Assembly: GCF_910589235.1 (NCBI RefSeq) | Contig: NC_060956.1 | Coordinates: 15,315,999-15,379,998 of the forward strand | DNA: 64,000 nucleotides | Direction: 5' to 3' | Origin: Vespa crabro | Lineage: Eukaryota > Arthropoda > Insecta > Hymenoptera > Vespidae | Part shown: positions 53,844 through 63,221 of the stretch, piece by piece | How positions within the stretch are numbered: position 1 is the stretch's first letter | Layout: the number at the start of each line of letters is the position of its first letter | Program-made: the position numbers and the translations under genes | Notes under the pieces: generated by a model | Database searches by the model: none | The model's input: the letters and a program-made list of their open reading frames with translations, nothing else | Told to the model about the DNA's origin: nothing

Positions 53844-56183
53844 TACTTTACATGCTTCGGTTAACGTTATATCGTAAATTTGTTTTACATAAAAAAAAAA
53901 AAAATGAAAAGAAAGAAAAAGACAAATAAGCAGGAATATTGATTTTTTCTATACAAATACTCTTCGAACGATGTGAAACTCCATACGTTTGTTAATTCCG
54001 CTCGTTTGAGCGGGAAATAATTAAACGGCATATTTCATTAGTACCGCTTTAATCGCGACGGTCGATTCCATAATTAATAGCGGAACATGCATTAATCGAA
54101 CGGCGACAGTTCGTTAGCTCTCGGCCAAATATTCCATTAACTGCTACTGAGATTTGGACATTTTTATAGAAATCTATTAACGATAGATTTCGTATAAAAG
54201 AATTTGCTATTAGAGAAATTCATTCATATCCATCGAACGAACAATGGTTCGTTCGATGGATATGAATATGGAAAATGATACTATTCAATATTTAACGCAT
54301 AATTAAATTCTATAGAAATCAAAACAATAGTATCAACGATATCTTAATTATGTAGTAATTATATTATTATTTTATTATACAAAGAGTAAATGATATAAAT
54401 GAACATTTTCGATCCTACGTACTTCACTGTTAACAACAATAGCGACAAAATGCATTTTTTTTTATTCTCTTCTTATCAAGTTCGATTTCTCGTTAGTGAT
54501 GTTTATCGGCATTGTCTAAGGAAAATAAATTAAAGTAATAACGGTAATAAGAGTTATCGGATATCAGATTTATAAACAAGAGTTACGGTCAATATTGACC
54601 ACTACCGAGCAAAACGTTGTACCATTTTTTCTCAGGATTTTTCTATAGCACCTGACTCTCTTCTCTCGTTTTTTCCCCACTCTTTTTGTTCAGCTCGCTT
54701 CACTAAGCTACTTCGATTTATTCTACGTGTACGTGCACCTAAACGTCTATATATGTACAGTTTCATATATGTACGTATGAAATGTGCAAAACGTGCAAAA
54801 AAAAAATAGGATTTCGACGCGAGACAGAAGAATCGATAGCCCATAGAAATGATTTACGAGAATGCACTTGCTAGAAGGTAGGACACATTGTCATATATAA
54901 CACTTTCGGCAAAGAAATCCCATAAAAAGTCGACCGAATCACGACTTATGATTTTATTTTGATCAACGAATTATCTTATTCCTATATTTCAACTTATTAT
55001 ATTTAACAACTCTATGATCGTCCGTTCCAAAGATGTTTCAGGGAGGAGGATTATCTCCCACTTCCATCCCCACTCCCTTTTGTTGTATACATTTCATGTT
55101 TCTTTTATAATTCAATGGGGTTTCGAATCAGAACTTTCGATTGGCAATCAGCGATCGATTCGAAAAGAGAAAACTTCAAAGCTATGAGAATGGAATGAAA
55201 TTTTAGTTGACGTATGTACGAATGAATGGATGAACAGATAAAACAAAAAAAACAACGAACTATTCGATAAATGTTCAACGTCGCGAATCGGAAACTCTGT
55301 TATACCTATCGGATATACCTACATACATATATACATATGTACGAGACTTTACATCGTGAACGGAAAAATTGCTGACAGCGACGTATTGGATTTTGATCGG
55401 ATTTCGGCCAATCAACGAGGTCGAGTCAGACGGAGTCTTTCCCTCAAAACGACAGAATCGTAATGTACGAGATATAACATCAGATGATTCTGATAAAAAC
55501 ATTACGTTCGATATTACTTTTTTTTTATCCCTTTGTTAAATTTTATGAATGACATTTAGAATCGTTTATTAGCATCAAAGAGGAAATAAATATTTCATTA
55601 ACGAATCGAAACATTCGATTACAGGTGCCACCTTGATGTTTGATGTTGAACTCATCAACATTAGCGATTCGCCACCAACCGCAAACGTCTTCAAAGAGAT
55701 CGATGCTAACGACGATAAGCAACTCTCCCGCGAGGAGGTGAGAGCAATGGCAAGATCATTTTCATTTTCTTTTCATTTTGGGTGTTGGTCGACTAATCAA
55801 CGAACAATCATCCTTTTTCTCTTATAAAAAGATTTAATAACAAATGAAATCGATCGAATAATTTTAACAAAATTGATTCGTTATCTTACAATATTCATTT
55901 TAAGTTGAAAACTTGATACTTATCAATAATTGTCATTATTAATTATTAAAGAGTATATATTTTATTCATGAAATTTGTTCATTCGTTAATACAGGTCAGC
56001 GAATATCTAAAGAAACAAATGATCGAAGCGGAACAAGGTAGTCCTGGTGACAACGAGGAAGTGAAAAAGATGCTGGCCGACCACGACAAACTTGTCGAAG
56101 AGATTTTCCAACATGAGGACAAAGATAGGAATGGTTTCATTTCTCACGAGGAATTTAGTGGGCCGAAACACGACGAACTTTGA
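20521..56183 (+). CDS. Fkbp14: Fkbp14: ER-luminal FKBP prolyl isomerase with EF-hands (whole gene, 4 coding exons)
   Basis: Joining 20521-20747, 53131-53294, 55625-55737 and 55995-56183 gives 693 nt, that is 230 codons plus TGA, with GT-AG borders at every junction. Seen: a hydrophobic N-terminus (about residues 12-33) that reads as a signal peptide; one FKBP domain (about 40-143); two EF-hand loops (157-168 and 210-221); and a terminal HDEL retrieval signal. FKBP pocket residues are all present: Y63, D74, F83, V92, I93, W96, Y119 and F136. C49 and C104 are placed for the disulfide usual in secretory FKBPs. Known of the family: these proteins catalyse peptidyl-prolyl isomerisation on secretory clients, collagens in vertebrates, in a calcium-responsive way inside the ER. 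The human orthologue is 211 residues, so the length fits. It converges on the formin gene at 58.9-63.7 kb. The identity is near certain; the start is the first in-frame ATG. Confidence 0.96.
20777..20854. repeat. (GA)n microsatellite at start of Fkbp14 intron 1
   Basis: Begins about 30 bases after the exon 1 donor. Confidence 0.95.
23311..23388. repeat. (GA)n microsatellite
   Basis: GA tract with A-rich edges. Confidence 0.95.
23814..23925 (+). repeat. Degenerate 54-bp tandem repeat
   Basis: CAAGAGAATATATGAG occurs exactly at 23814-23829 and 23868-23883, both preceded by TCACTG with a few mismatches. A third, weaker copy (CGCGAATACATGAG) comes about 40 bp later. Confidence 0.6.
23921..23990. 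repeat. (GA)n microsatellite
   Basis: Pure GA core of about 28 units following the degenerate 54-bp repeat. Confidence 0.95.
27022..27133. repeat. (CT)n ... (AC)n(AT)n compound
   Basis: CT tract, short T-rich spacer, then AC passing directly into AT. Confidence 0.9.
28174..28202. repeat. (TG)n microsatellite
   Basis: TG run with one TA interruption. Confidence 0.9.
28878..28911 (+). repeat. 17-bp perfect tandem duplication
   Basis: TGATTTCTAAGTTAATG occurs twice in direct succession. Confidence 0.9.
29432..29487. repeat. (AT)n microsatellite
   Basis: Pure AT run of about 28 units. Confidence 0.95.
31112..31173. repeat. (TTCG)n tetranucleotide repeat
   Basis: TTCG units with CTTT and CATT variants. 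Confidence 0.85.
31837..31880. repeat. (AT)n microsatellite
   Basis: Pure AT run. Confidence 0.95.
32040..32260. promoter_or_regulatory. Candidate intronic regulatory block
   Basis: Repeat-free, moderately GC sequence with clustered TAAT and ATCGAT-type motifs (TTTAATGATCAAATTAATG, ATTATCGATAAAATAATTAA). This is typical of insect enhancers. Texture only. Confidence 0.2.
32532..32641. repeat. Imperfect (GAA/GTA)n purine-rich repeat
   Basis: AGAAGA units grading into AGTAGT units over about 110 bp. Confidence 0.8.
33560..33587 (+). repeat. Mariner 5' terminal inverted repeat
   Basis: Pairs imperfectly with 34452-34479. GTCCCA and TTTCTTTC are shared by both ends. Confidence 0.8.
33746..34404 (+). 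pseudogene. Mariner transposase relic lacking the catalytic core
   Basis: The reading frame starts MGRERRHLRHVMLHCFKKG, with a helix-turn-helix DNA-binding region (VRNWFKKFRGGNFNLED, then ENPRYSVREI), and reaches VWVPHLLTE, the usual linker before the catalytic domain. About 45 bases later it resumes in another frame at FDWNVLSHPAYSPDLAPSDY, which holds the third Asp of the D,D34D triad. The first two catalytic Asp and roughly 120 or more residues between are gone. At least one further frameshift precedes the terminal FWKKGIMRLLQRWKKIIEQK and the stop at 34402-34404. It is non-functional. Confidence 0.88.
34452..34479 (-). repeat. Mariner 3' terminal inverted repeat
   Basis: Reverse complement of the 5' end with mismatches near the tip. 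It is followed by TA at 34480-34481. Confidence 0.8.
34842..35003. repeat. (GA)n-rich tract with 25-30 bp sub-repeats
   Basis: GA runs separated by recurring GAAGAAAGAGGAAG. Several copies. Confidence 0.9.
35932..35992. repeat. (GAAC)n tetranucleotide repeat
   Basis: ACGA units with TGAC interruptions. Complementary in unit to the TTCG array at 31.1 kb. Confidence 0.85.
36526..36620. repeat. (CT)n/(TATC)n compound repeat
   Basis: CT/CTTT tract passing into a clean TATC run. Confidence 0.92.
37171..37647 (-). other. Unrecognised 158-codon ORF within Fkbp14 intron 1
   Basis: An ATG-initiated frame (MCPLTIDFFLNCKSIRK...) without low-complexity sequence, in a block of slightly raised G+C. A middle part is hydrophobic (YWIIILGSAVSN, then CMGIVMFVKTTISVCI) and could span a membrane. 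A 65-codon + strand frame overlaps it, so which strand is meaningful, if either, is open. No family is recognised; it could be chance or a gene fragment. Confidence 0.22.
39290..39780. promoter_or_regulatory. Candidate intronic regulatory block
   Basis: Repeat-free CpG-containing sequence (CGATCGGCGGCTGCAATGC, CCAGCCGATATCCCCGGAGC) set in AT-rich intron 1. Inferred from composition only. Confidence 0.2.
40018..40212. repeat. Opposed (CT)n and (GA)n tracts
   Basis: CT at 40018-40066 faces GA at about 40168-40212, about 100 bp apart, so the pair can fold together. Confidence 0.85.
43889..43961. repeat. Imperfect (GA)n
   Basis: GA tract with A and T interruptions. Confidence 0.9.
44285..44460. 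repeat. Back-to-back (CT)n and (GA)n tracts
   Basis: A pyrimidine tract (44285-44353) is followed after about 18 bases by a purine tract (about 44372-44460). It forms a long imperfect palindrome. Confidence 0.9.
44595..44657. repeat. (AT)n microsatellite
   Basis: AT with regular ATAA interruptions, then pure AT. Confidence 0.92.
45031..45075. repeat. (AT)n microsatellite
   Basis: Pure AT run. Confidence 0.95.
45177..45242. repeat. Imperfect (GA)n
   Basis: Opposed to the CT tract 250 bp downstream. Confidence 0.9.
45498..45542. repeat. (CT)n microsatellite
   Basis: CT run with one CTGT. Confidence 0.95.
46102..46161. repeat. (GA)n microsatellite
   Basis: Pure GA core with an AAAGAAAG edge. 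Confidence 0.95.
46180..46500. promoter_or_regulatory. Candidate intronic regulatory block
   Basis: A GC-richer, CpG-rich, non-repetitive island (GGCGGCCGAGGGGAAAG, GGACGGCCGTGTTG) in intron 1, with no usable ORF. Confidence 0.18.
46950..47291 (-). other. Unrecognised 113-codon ORF within Fkbp14 intron 1
   Basis: The frame reads GPFCTRPVRKILLLAGSLL, DRAEITDFVRSMLPLYFPID, NEEISRKMKEVVAWKGRI and DFWQVLWIDEELGSF, and ends RAIR before TAA. It has mixed composition, no low complexity and protein-like codon use. It has no good ATG at its left end, but an acceptor-like TTTAATCTCAG lies there, so it may be an exon or a transposon fragment. The family is not recognised. Confidence 0.28.
47503..47562. 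repeat. (GA)n microsatellite
   Basis: Pure GA, about 30 units. Confidence 0.95.
47640..48240. promoter_or_regulatory. Candidate intronic regulatory block between two long GA/CT tracts
   Basis: GC-richer unique sequence flanked by (GA)n at 47503-47562 and (CT)n at 48271-48329. It includes a short ACGTT pentamer array at about 47768-47796. Confidence 0.2.
48271..48329. repeat. (CT)n microsatellite
   Basis: Pure CT, about 29 units. Nearly the same length as, and opposed to, the GA tract at 47503. Confidence 0.95.
49100..49172. repeat. (T6-8 C)n poly-pyrimidine tract
   Basis: Runs of T broken by single C. Confidence 0.9.
50981..51063. repeat. (TTA)n trinucleotide repeat
   Basis: About 25 ATT units with a few substitutions. 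Confidence 0.92.
51368..51452. repeat. (AT)n then (ATGT)n compound repeat
   Basis: Pure AT run followed by ATGT/ATAC units. Confidence 0.92.
52036..52120 (+). repeat. 18-bp minisatellite (TTATTCTCTTTCTYTCTC)n
   Basis: About four and a half copies of an 18-base pyrimidine-rich unit, with successive copies differing by one base. Because 18 is a multiple of three it keeps a frame open, which explains a long ORF here. Confidence 0.85.
53131..53294 (+). CDS. Fkbp14: Fkbp14 coding exon 2: core of FKBP domain
   Basis: The acceptor is a long T tract followed by TATTTTACAG|T, and the donor is GGAG|GTACAA. It encodes residues 76-130 and one base of Gly131. It contains the PFTFQLG strand, the VIKGWDQGL helix with the pocket Val, Ile and Trp, the MCVGEKRKLVIPPELGYGDTG segment in two parts, and NVIPGG. 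These are the most conserved FKBP motifs. Phase is 2 in and 1 out, matching the neighbouring exons exactly. Confidence 0.96.
53785..53844. repeat. (AT)n microsatellite in intron 2
   Basis: AT run with one CA interruption. Confidence 0.95.
54000..54170. promoter_or_regulatory. Candidate regulatory block in Fkbp14 intron 2
   Basis: CpG-containing sequence with several TAAT/ATTA cores (AATAATTAAACGGC, CATAATTAATAGCGG, GCATTAATCGAACGG) spaced over 150 bp. Inferred from motif clustering. Confidence 0.22.
54222..54267. repeat. Perfect 21-bp inverted repeat with 4-nt loop
   Basis: The arm 54222-54242 (ATTCATATCC...GAAC) is exactly complementary to 54247-54267, with AATG as loop. Pairing stops at once outside the arms. 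It lies in Fkbp14 intron 2, so it would be transcribed as a tight hairpin. It lacks the longer imperfect stem of a microRNA precursor. Confidence 0.95.
55625..55737 (+). CDS. Fkbp14: Fkbp14 coding exon 3: end of FKBP domain and first EF-hand loop
   Basis: The acceptor is GATTACAG|GTGCC and the donor is GAG|GTGAGA. It completes Gly131 and encodes ATLMFDVELINI, the last FKBP strand with pocket Phe136. The linker DSPPTANVFKEI and the EF-hand loop DANDDKQLSREE (157-168) follow, with Asp, Asn, Asp, Gln, Ser and Glu at loop positions 1, 3, 5, 7, 9 and 12. The exon ends in phase 0 exactly at the last residue of the loop. Confidence 0.95.
55738..55994 (+). other. Fkbp14: Fkbp14 intron 3 (257 bp)
   Basis: A short phase-0 intron with donor GTGAGA and acceptor AATACAG. 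Reading through it from exon 3 meets a stop at about 55825, so retention would delete the second EF-hand and the HDEL. Confidence 0.93.
55995..56183 (+). CDS. Fkbp14: Fkbp14 coding exon 4: second EF-hand and HDEL tail
   Basis: The acceptor is AATACAG|GTCAGC. It encodes residues 169-230. A charged helical segment (VSEYLKKQMIEAEQ, then EEVKKMLADHDKLVEEIF) leads to the second EF-hand loop, DKDRNGFISHEE (210-221), which has Asp, Asp, Asn, Phe, Ser and Glu at positions 1, 3, 5, 7, 9 and 12. The protein ends EFSGPKHDEL followed by TGA. The HDEL is a KDEL-receptor retrieval signal and places the protein in the ER lumen. Confidence 0.96.
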   Translation, partial: VSEYLKKQMIEAEQGSPGDNEEVKKMLADHDKLVEEIFQHEDKDRNGFISHEEFSGPKHDEL

Positions 56184-56640
56184 AGACTCTTCGCATTGGT
56201 CTATTTTCTCGAGCAACACGTCTCTTGGTCGTTCGTGGCAAATTTTAAAACTTCCAACGACTCCTTTAGTACGTCATCCTGTCTCCCTGGAATTTTGTCA
56301 ATGACGACGACAATGACGACGTCTTCGCGTCTAATAGAATTTTAAAGAACAAAAACAACAACAATAATAAAAAAAAAAATAAAAAATAGTTTACAATCGG
56401 AACGAAGAAGCCAACAATTTTGTTCAAGCCCCCAAATATTTATCGATATGACGTAAAGTCGCGACGGCTGAGATGATTTTTACCAGCTAACCGTCTTAGA
56501 TAAATTCTTGCTCGAGTGATCGCACTACGATATACATATGCATATACTTACGAATAAATATATATATAAATAATTGCGTGTACGCGTGCGTGTGCGAGTG
56601 GGTGAGTGTACGCGCCTGTGAGTGATCAAAAGAAAGTGTC
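56184..56640 (+). terminator. Fkbp14: Fkbp14 3' UTR with proximal poly(A) signal
   Basis: AATAAA at 56553-56558 is followed about 20 bases later by a strongly G/U-rich stretch (56576-56630), the expected downstream element. This would give a 3' UTR of about 0.4 kb. Confidence 0.55.
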
Positions 56641-57409
56641 TTTTTTCTACACGATCGTAAATGTTAGCGTTAATTAATCGCAACAGTATACGGTGTATCA
56701 AATCACGAACAACCGTAACTATGTCGTCAAAATATGTCCGCGAACTGTCCACGTTCTTCTCGTCTTTCTTTTACAATCAACATCATTCTATTTATTTAAT
56801 ATAAAGAATTTCAACGTACATTATAAACTGTTCTATTTCTTTTTATCACGTTTATCAGATTTTATTAAGCCGATAATGGTAATGGTCTTTTCTAATTACT
56901 TGAAATTGATGATTAATTAATTAATTAGTACGAAAGATATAAGATATCAAATGTATAAGCGTACAAGTGAGAAAAAAAACTGAACCGACTCGTCAATTAT
57001 TACACGTCATATCTCTATATTACACGATGTACTTCCGAATAAATTTCTAGCAATCAATTTCAAGTAGGTAGAAAAAATGTCGAGGTAGGATGATTTATAT
57101 CGTAAAAGGAGCTTCCATCGTTTCTTACCGTGAAAGTTTTCGAAGATCGAAAGTGGATAGTTAGTGGAATCATTGTTCCTTCTCCCTCCATGTCTTCTTC
57201 GATCCATTTTCAACGATGCACTATTCAATTCTTATTACACTTATCATAGAAAATGAAAGAAAATATCTCGATAATGTGAAATATAATCGAATCTGACACT
57301 GTCAGGTTGCAAAGCCAATTCCCGTCGTCGCTATTATTAATGTATTTTAACGAATATGTTTTTATTATTACATTATATTGTATGTTGTTAAAGCTGGACG
57401 AAGGTTAAT

Positions 57410-57440
57410 AATAAATCGTGTGTTTTGAGCACAATTTGTT
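57410..57440 (+). terminator. Fkbp14: Possible distal Fkbp14 poly(A) signal
   Basis: AATAAA at 57410-57415 is directly followed by a GTGTGTTTTG element. It would extend the 3' UTR to about 1.2 kb, still short of the formin 3' end. Confidence 0.35.
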
Positions 57441-57869
57441 ATACACGGTTGTTCATCTTTTTTCGTTAGTTCCTCCCTTTTTTTTCTTAGCAATTTATCA
57501 AAATTAAAAAAAATATGCAAAATAAACGTGCGAACTTACCTTATCCTTTTATCTGATACGTTTGAAAGAAAAAAAAAAAAAGAAAAAATAATAAAAATAT
57601 AGAAAAATATTTAAAAGATAGGAAATCGATAAGTAAAGAACTTAACATTTTTCATTTTTATTTCAAAAATCATTTACGTTGAGAATTACAGTAATTAATA
57701 CATACTTACGACACAATAATGTAATAACAATTAAATTAATTAAATTATTTCTATCACCCGATAAATCACACCGTTACAAATCTTCGTTGTAAAATTCATA
57801 TCGAAAACATATCGATTTCAAAAGAGGTTCTTCCTATTTTTTTTTTTTTTTCAATAGGCACAAAACGAG

Positions 57870-57895
57870 CCACGGAATCGCTCCTCTCGTTTATT
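57870..57895 (-). terminator. Fhod: Candidate Fhod poly(A) signal
   Basis: The - strand has AATAAA at 57890-57895 followed about 25 bases on by CGTTTTGTGCC, a G/U-rich element. It gives a 3' UTR of about 1 kb and leaves nearly 500 bp to the distal Fkbp14 signal. Other - strand AATAAA motifs occur nearby, so the choice is uncertain. Confidence 0.35.
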
Positions 57896-58635
57896 CATTT
57901 ATTTATTTTTTTTTATCTTTTTATATATTTTTCTTTCTTATTCATCAAATTTATCCATCGACCGTATGTATAAGCGATCTATATCGTAGCACTGACAAGA
58001 AAAAATCGGAAAATTCGTTGAACTAGCACAGGCACGAACAACTTACCCTGTTACGATTATGACCAATGGCAGAATATACAATATTATATATTCAAAGAAT
58101 ATTACTCGCAGAAGTATCAATTAATATTGTTTATATCCATCACCCTATCTTTCTTTTACCCAAGCCAATTTTTCTCGTATATGCAAAAATAGTCAAAGAA
58201 ACAATTCTGTTTCTTTAATTTAGATAAATTAAAAATATTTTCATTCGTTAAATCATAATTCTCATTGAAGATTGTAGGTATTTAGATAGTATTACCTACA
58301 TACGTACATGTATATGAGATCGCATGGAGTGGTTATGTGTTTTTAAATATTTACTAAAAATTGATTCGATCTAATAAAATAAAAAAAAATAACCGTACCA
58401 TGCGAGATGAGAAAAAGAAAAAAGATGAAAAAAGAAAACAATGGAAAAGAAAAACGAGAAAAAAGAAAGAAAGAAAGAATTTGTAAAGAAAAAAAAAAAA
58501 GAAAAAAAAAAAGAAAAGAAATTTAAAAAACCGTTCGATATACGTGCTGATAAAGAGATTTGATAAAAGTATGTTATACAGACATCGTTTCTTGAAGTCT
58601 GTTTTGTATGGAGGAATCGTTCTTTCTTCGTTTCT

Positions 58636-58646
58636 TTCTTTCTCTC

Positions 58647-58696
<50 letters not shown>
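58636..58696. repeat. (CT)n microsatellite
   Basis: CT tract with one CCCT. Confidence 0.95.
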
Positions 58697-58700
<4 letters not shown>

Positions 58701-58932
58701 GTCCTCCTCAATCATTTGTCACGTTTTACGCGTGTCATCCAGTCGTCATCCGTTGTTCCTTTTCATTTATGTCGTATTGAACCGCCTAAGAATCTTCGTA
58801 AGAAGGACGATTTACATAATAGTTTGCTTGGACCACGCATGGTCAATCCTCGTTCCCTTCGCTAGCGACTTCACAGCGAATGAGAAAGTTCCCAAGGGTT
58901 GTTGTAGGGGGAAAGGGTGGATATTATCACAG

Positions 58933-59006
58933 TCAATAGCCCTTGATATAAGCGGCGATGTGTTTCTTTTCTTCTTCTGAGAGGCCGTTCTTCAACGTTC
59001 TACGCA
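58933..59006 (-). CDS. Fhod: Fhod last coding exon (DAD tail)
   Basis: The acceptor is TTTCTTTTTCAG|TGCGTAGA. After completing the Leu codon it reads RRTLKNGLSEEEKKHIAAY then IKGY and TGA (58933-58935). The first ten residues match the conserved FHOD DAD tail, and the final residues are specific to this lineage. It is too short to show as an independent ORF. Confidence 0.88.
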
Positions 59007-59887
59007 CTGAAAAAGAAATCCCTTCGAGATACTTAATAGCACGTAGCTATGTACATAAATGTACATATATATGTATATATATACATATATATATAGAAAT
59101 ATATTAGGTAGATAAAGTATTGTCATAATCTAACTCTTTTCGATGATTTCCTTGACAATTTTTAACGACAAATTACTTTCCATTTTAACGAATTATTGAA
59201 ATAAATATTTCCCTACAATTGTCGTTTTCTATTTTCGTATAAAATTCTTTTTAAAAAGAGCAGATTGTGCCAATATTTTTCCTAATCACATATATATACA
59301 CATACAGACACATACAAAGACATACACACAGAGATTTGTTAAATCGTTGAAACAACATTACTTTCATTTCATTATTTTTATACAACTTTATGGCCATGCT
59401 TCGTTTCAATTTTCGGCATTCCACGAAGCTTCGAAACTAACATGCTAGTTAATCGTCTGATAAATAAATTAAATCGTTTCTGACGTGCTCGTATTTTTCA
59501 TGAAGTTTCATAGTTAATATTTATTTTATCGAGCAAAAGGAAGATTCTCGTATATTTCTTTCCTTCCCTCATTCCTTTCTTTCCTCCATCCTTCCTTCCT
59601 TCCTTCCTTCCTTCTATGGCAAAACGTCGGATGTAGAAGGTATCTCGTTTCGTGTGCGTCTTAATCAGAAGCAGTCATTATCCCACGATGCAATCTTCAC
59701 CGAAAAGAGTTAAGCGAGAAAGGAAAAAAGGCGATTCGTGGCTCATTTAAATGTTAAATACGAAACGGAGAATACGCGGCAGGATTCTCGCTTCTCGCTC
59801 ATTTCAACGGAAAAGAAATAAAAACAGAAGAAAATAATAGAAGAGATGAGGAGAGGAGAGGAAAGAGAAAGGATCCAGAAAAAAGAA

Positions 59888-59936
<49 letters not shown>

Positions 59937-61847
59937 GAAAAGAAGTTCTAGATGCTTTTAACAAAGGAGAAAAATCAGAGAATAATCATCGAGTGGCTGG
60001 TTCATTTTCCTTATAACGATTAATCCAATTTATTGGATCTTTTAGATCGCCATTGTCCTTGCGTAAAAACGTTTTCTTTAATATACTTAATTAACAAGCA
60101 AATATCGTTAAAAAGGATCCTTATTTTTTCTTTCTCTTTTTTTCTTCTTGTTCTATGACATATTATCAATTTTGTATCCGATAAATTTACGAAGAAACAA
60201 TAAATGGATACATATCTAAGTAACTACTTTGTTCGCTTCTCAAAGTTGTTTCGAGTAAAAGCTAGATAGATATATGTAGGAGCACAAAACGAAAGAATAC
60301 CTTAAAAGTATCCGATTAAAACTAACTACGATTTCTTTTATCTACCGGTAACACGGCTCCTTTATGTCGTCTCCGTTCCTCCGTTGCATTTTCCCATTCA
60401 GTTTCACAAAAAGAAATAGAACGTAAGGTCCATTGTTCCGATAACGAGGTATAAAAAGAGAATTTTCGATAATAAAGTCGTATTATCAGCTAGCAGAGGA
60501 ACGTTGAGTTGTCTGAGATCGTTTAAAGAGAGGCATTACTTACCTTTTCGACTGTTAAATCTCTTGGACTTAGCAATTTAATTATCGGTAAAAGAAAAAT
60601 AAAACAAAGCTAAAGGATTTTCTTCCTTTTTCTTTTTCTTTTTTTTTCCCTAATAGAAAAGAATTCGGTTATAAATAAACGTAAACCAATGGGATAAGCA
60701 ATCATTATCGTAATATGATGATCGATTGATTAATTGATAAATCGTTTAAGTATCGAGGCGTGGCTCCTCAATTATTTCGTCGGTGAACCCCTCTCGCTCT
60801 AACATTCAAATCGGCACTGATAACACACCACGTAAACGAATGTATTTGCTTTTACTTATATCAATTATTTGATCGATATATAGATACAAAAAAATCATTC
60901 TTATAATAAAATTCTTTCAAAGTGGAGCATTAACTTATGACTTATTATTTTTATTAAATTGATTCAAATCAACAAATAACTTTTGAAATTTTTTTCCTAC
61001 CTTAGATTATAAATCTCTATAAATAATTTATTATTCAAAAAAGGACTTTCTTTTGAAGTTACTTGTATTTTTTTACGATTTTTATATAATAGATTCTTTA
61101 CGATTTAATTCTCATCATAATAATGCCATATTAACATATGGTCTAGCTTGAAATATATTCAAGAAATATATTAAGTATAATAACTCTCTTTGCTGTGTTA
61201 AAAATGATATCATTTATATGAAACGTTGAAACAATTTAAATTACTCTCTACGTAATTCCTAAGTATCGGATAAATTTTTCAATCTGACGTTTTCTTGATG
61301 CCGAAAATAATTTATTAGATATAACATTACGCGTTAAATTTTGCTGTGTGTTAAAGAAAAATCTATCAATTTAACGTACAACGAAATATCCTATACGACT
61401 TACGGCTTATATATACAAAGAAAGCGAATCTACGAGTTATATATGTGTATAGAGTTAAACGTATGTACATGTATATGTACACATCATATATACGTATAAA
61501 AGAAAAAAAAATGACATAAGAACATACACATACACGATGCGATGAAAGCATCTTCTCTACATGTTTTTCGGTGTTTGTACCAAGCGAAAACTTACTTGCT
61601 TTATACCAGTAGTCTAAACTTTTTACTTAAACCACCGGCACAAATACATCTTCGTTTCTTCATTCACAGTTCTATACATTGGTCGCAGATAGAAACAAGA
61701 TGCCCCGTTACAAGTTACGGCACGTTATCCGGAGATTAATATTGAGTTAAACGTGGCAATTAGGAGAAAGCTTTGTGAGTTACACGGATTCAACGAAGAA
61801 GCATGCGCAAAAGCGGTGAGCTTGTTTTGTTAGTTATAAACGAAGGA

Positions 61848-61895
<48 letters not shown>

Positions 61896-62030
61896 AACAG
61901 AGATGTTGAGAAACCTTAGATGATGATGATAATAATGATCATGACAATGATAATGACGATTGTCGTAAAATTCAAAAGGGAAAATACAAACACCTTGTTA
62001 TTTCATAATGAAAAATTAATACAAGAGAGG

Positions 62031-62083
<53 letters not shown>

Positions 62084-62549
62084 TCCATCGCATGCCATGC
62101 AAGAAATAAAAAACGAGAAAGAAAAGAATGGATGGAGAAATCTAAAAGGCGAAAAGGCGAACCTTCGTATGGCGAAAGGTGATCCTTTAGGGTTGATACC
62201 CTTCTGGCGTGGTGTTGTTCTCCCGTGTGCGCGATCGCTTCACTGTCGAGCAGAAAAAAAGAAGAAGGCAAGAACGCTAGCCAGCCTGTTAGCTACCGTC
62301 ACCGGTATAACTATTAAATTAATATCACCACACCCCCTTATTAAGAAAAAGCCTTCCACTCGCTTGCAAAAGGATCTTCATGGTAGGAGAAGAAAAGAAA
62401 ATTCTTTTCGAATTTATATCGAGAAGGATCCTCTTTTCGAAGGATATAGAAGAAATTTAATACGTGTTTGCACTAACGATAACGCGGAAGAATGGCTCCC
62501 AGTCACGTCGCAGCGTACACGAGCTTATCATAAATATAGCAAAGAGAGA

Positions 62550-62632
<83 letters not shown>

Positions 62633-63158
62633 GACGAACGATTCTCCCCGGCGAATGAGCGGATTACACCGAGATTCACGTACAAACTCCCCAACGAAGG
62701 ATTATTCCCTACGTTCGATGTACCTATACCGATCGATTACAAAAAAGGATACGCGAAAGGCTCTTTCGCTCGGCGCGTACCAACCGGAAAAAGCGCCGAG
62801 TCTTTCTGTAATCCCCATACATTATGCAACGACATCGCTCTGGATCGTTCTTCTTACCGCTTACTCACCTTCTCCCTTCGGTTTTTTTTCCGGCTATTGT
62901 TTCTCTTCTTCTTGATGCCATCGTGAAGCATCGTGGGAGTCAAATAGAGAGATGCACTTACAAATAAACTCTTTAACGATTTTACTACTCTCATTTCGAT
63001 TCATCGATAAGACGATTATTATCAATATTTCATTGATATTGTTAATTATTTAACAAATTAATAATATTAAGCACATCTCTATATCGTTATCTTCTATTAT
63101 ATTATAATTATAATTACAAGGTAAAGGATAGAAATGAATAAGAGAAAGAGAGAGAGAG

Positions 63159-63221
<63 letters not shown>

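Larger units (their letters stand above)
53295..55624 (+). other. Fkbp14: Fkbp14 intron 2
   Basis: It is bounded by GTACAA and GATTACAG, in phase 1. It holds an (AT)n tract at 53785-53844, a perfect short hairpin at 54222-54267, and a TAAT-rich moderately GC block at 54000-54170. No coding sequence was seen. Confidence 0.92.
56641..58932. other. Convergent intergenic / 3' UTR region
   Basis: AT-rich DNA between the stop codons of Fkbp14 and Fhod, with poly-T, poly-A and GAAA-rich runs (57840-57950, 58380-58520) and a (CT)n tract. Apart from the poly(A) signals noted, no gene was seen. Confidence 0.7.

Noticed and set aside
58040..58080. Minus-strand GTAAGT donor near the Fhod 3' end
   Set aside because: The frame before it hits stops at once and no acceptor pairs with it. 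Probably chance.
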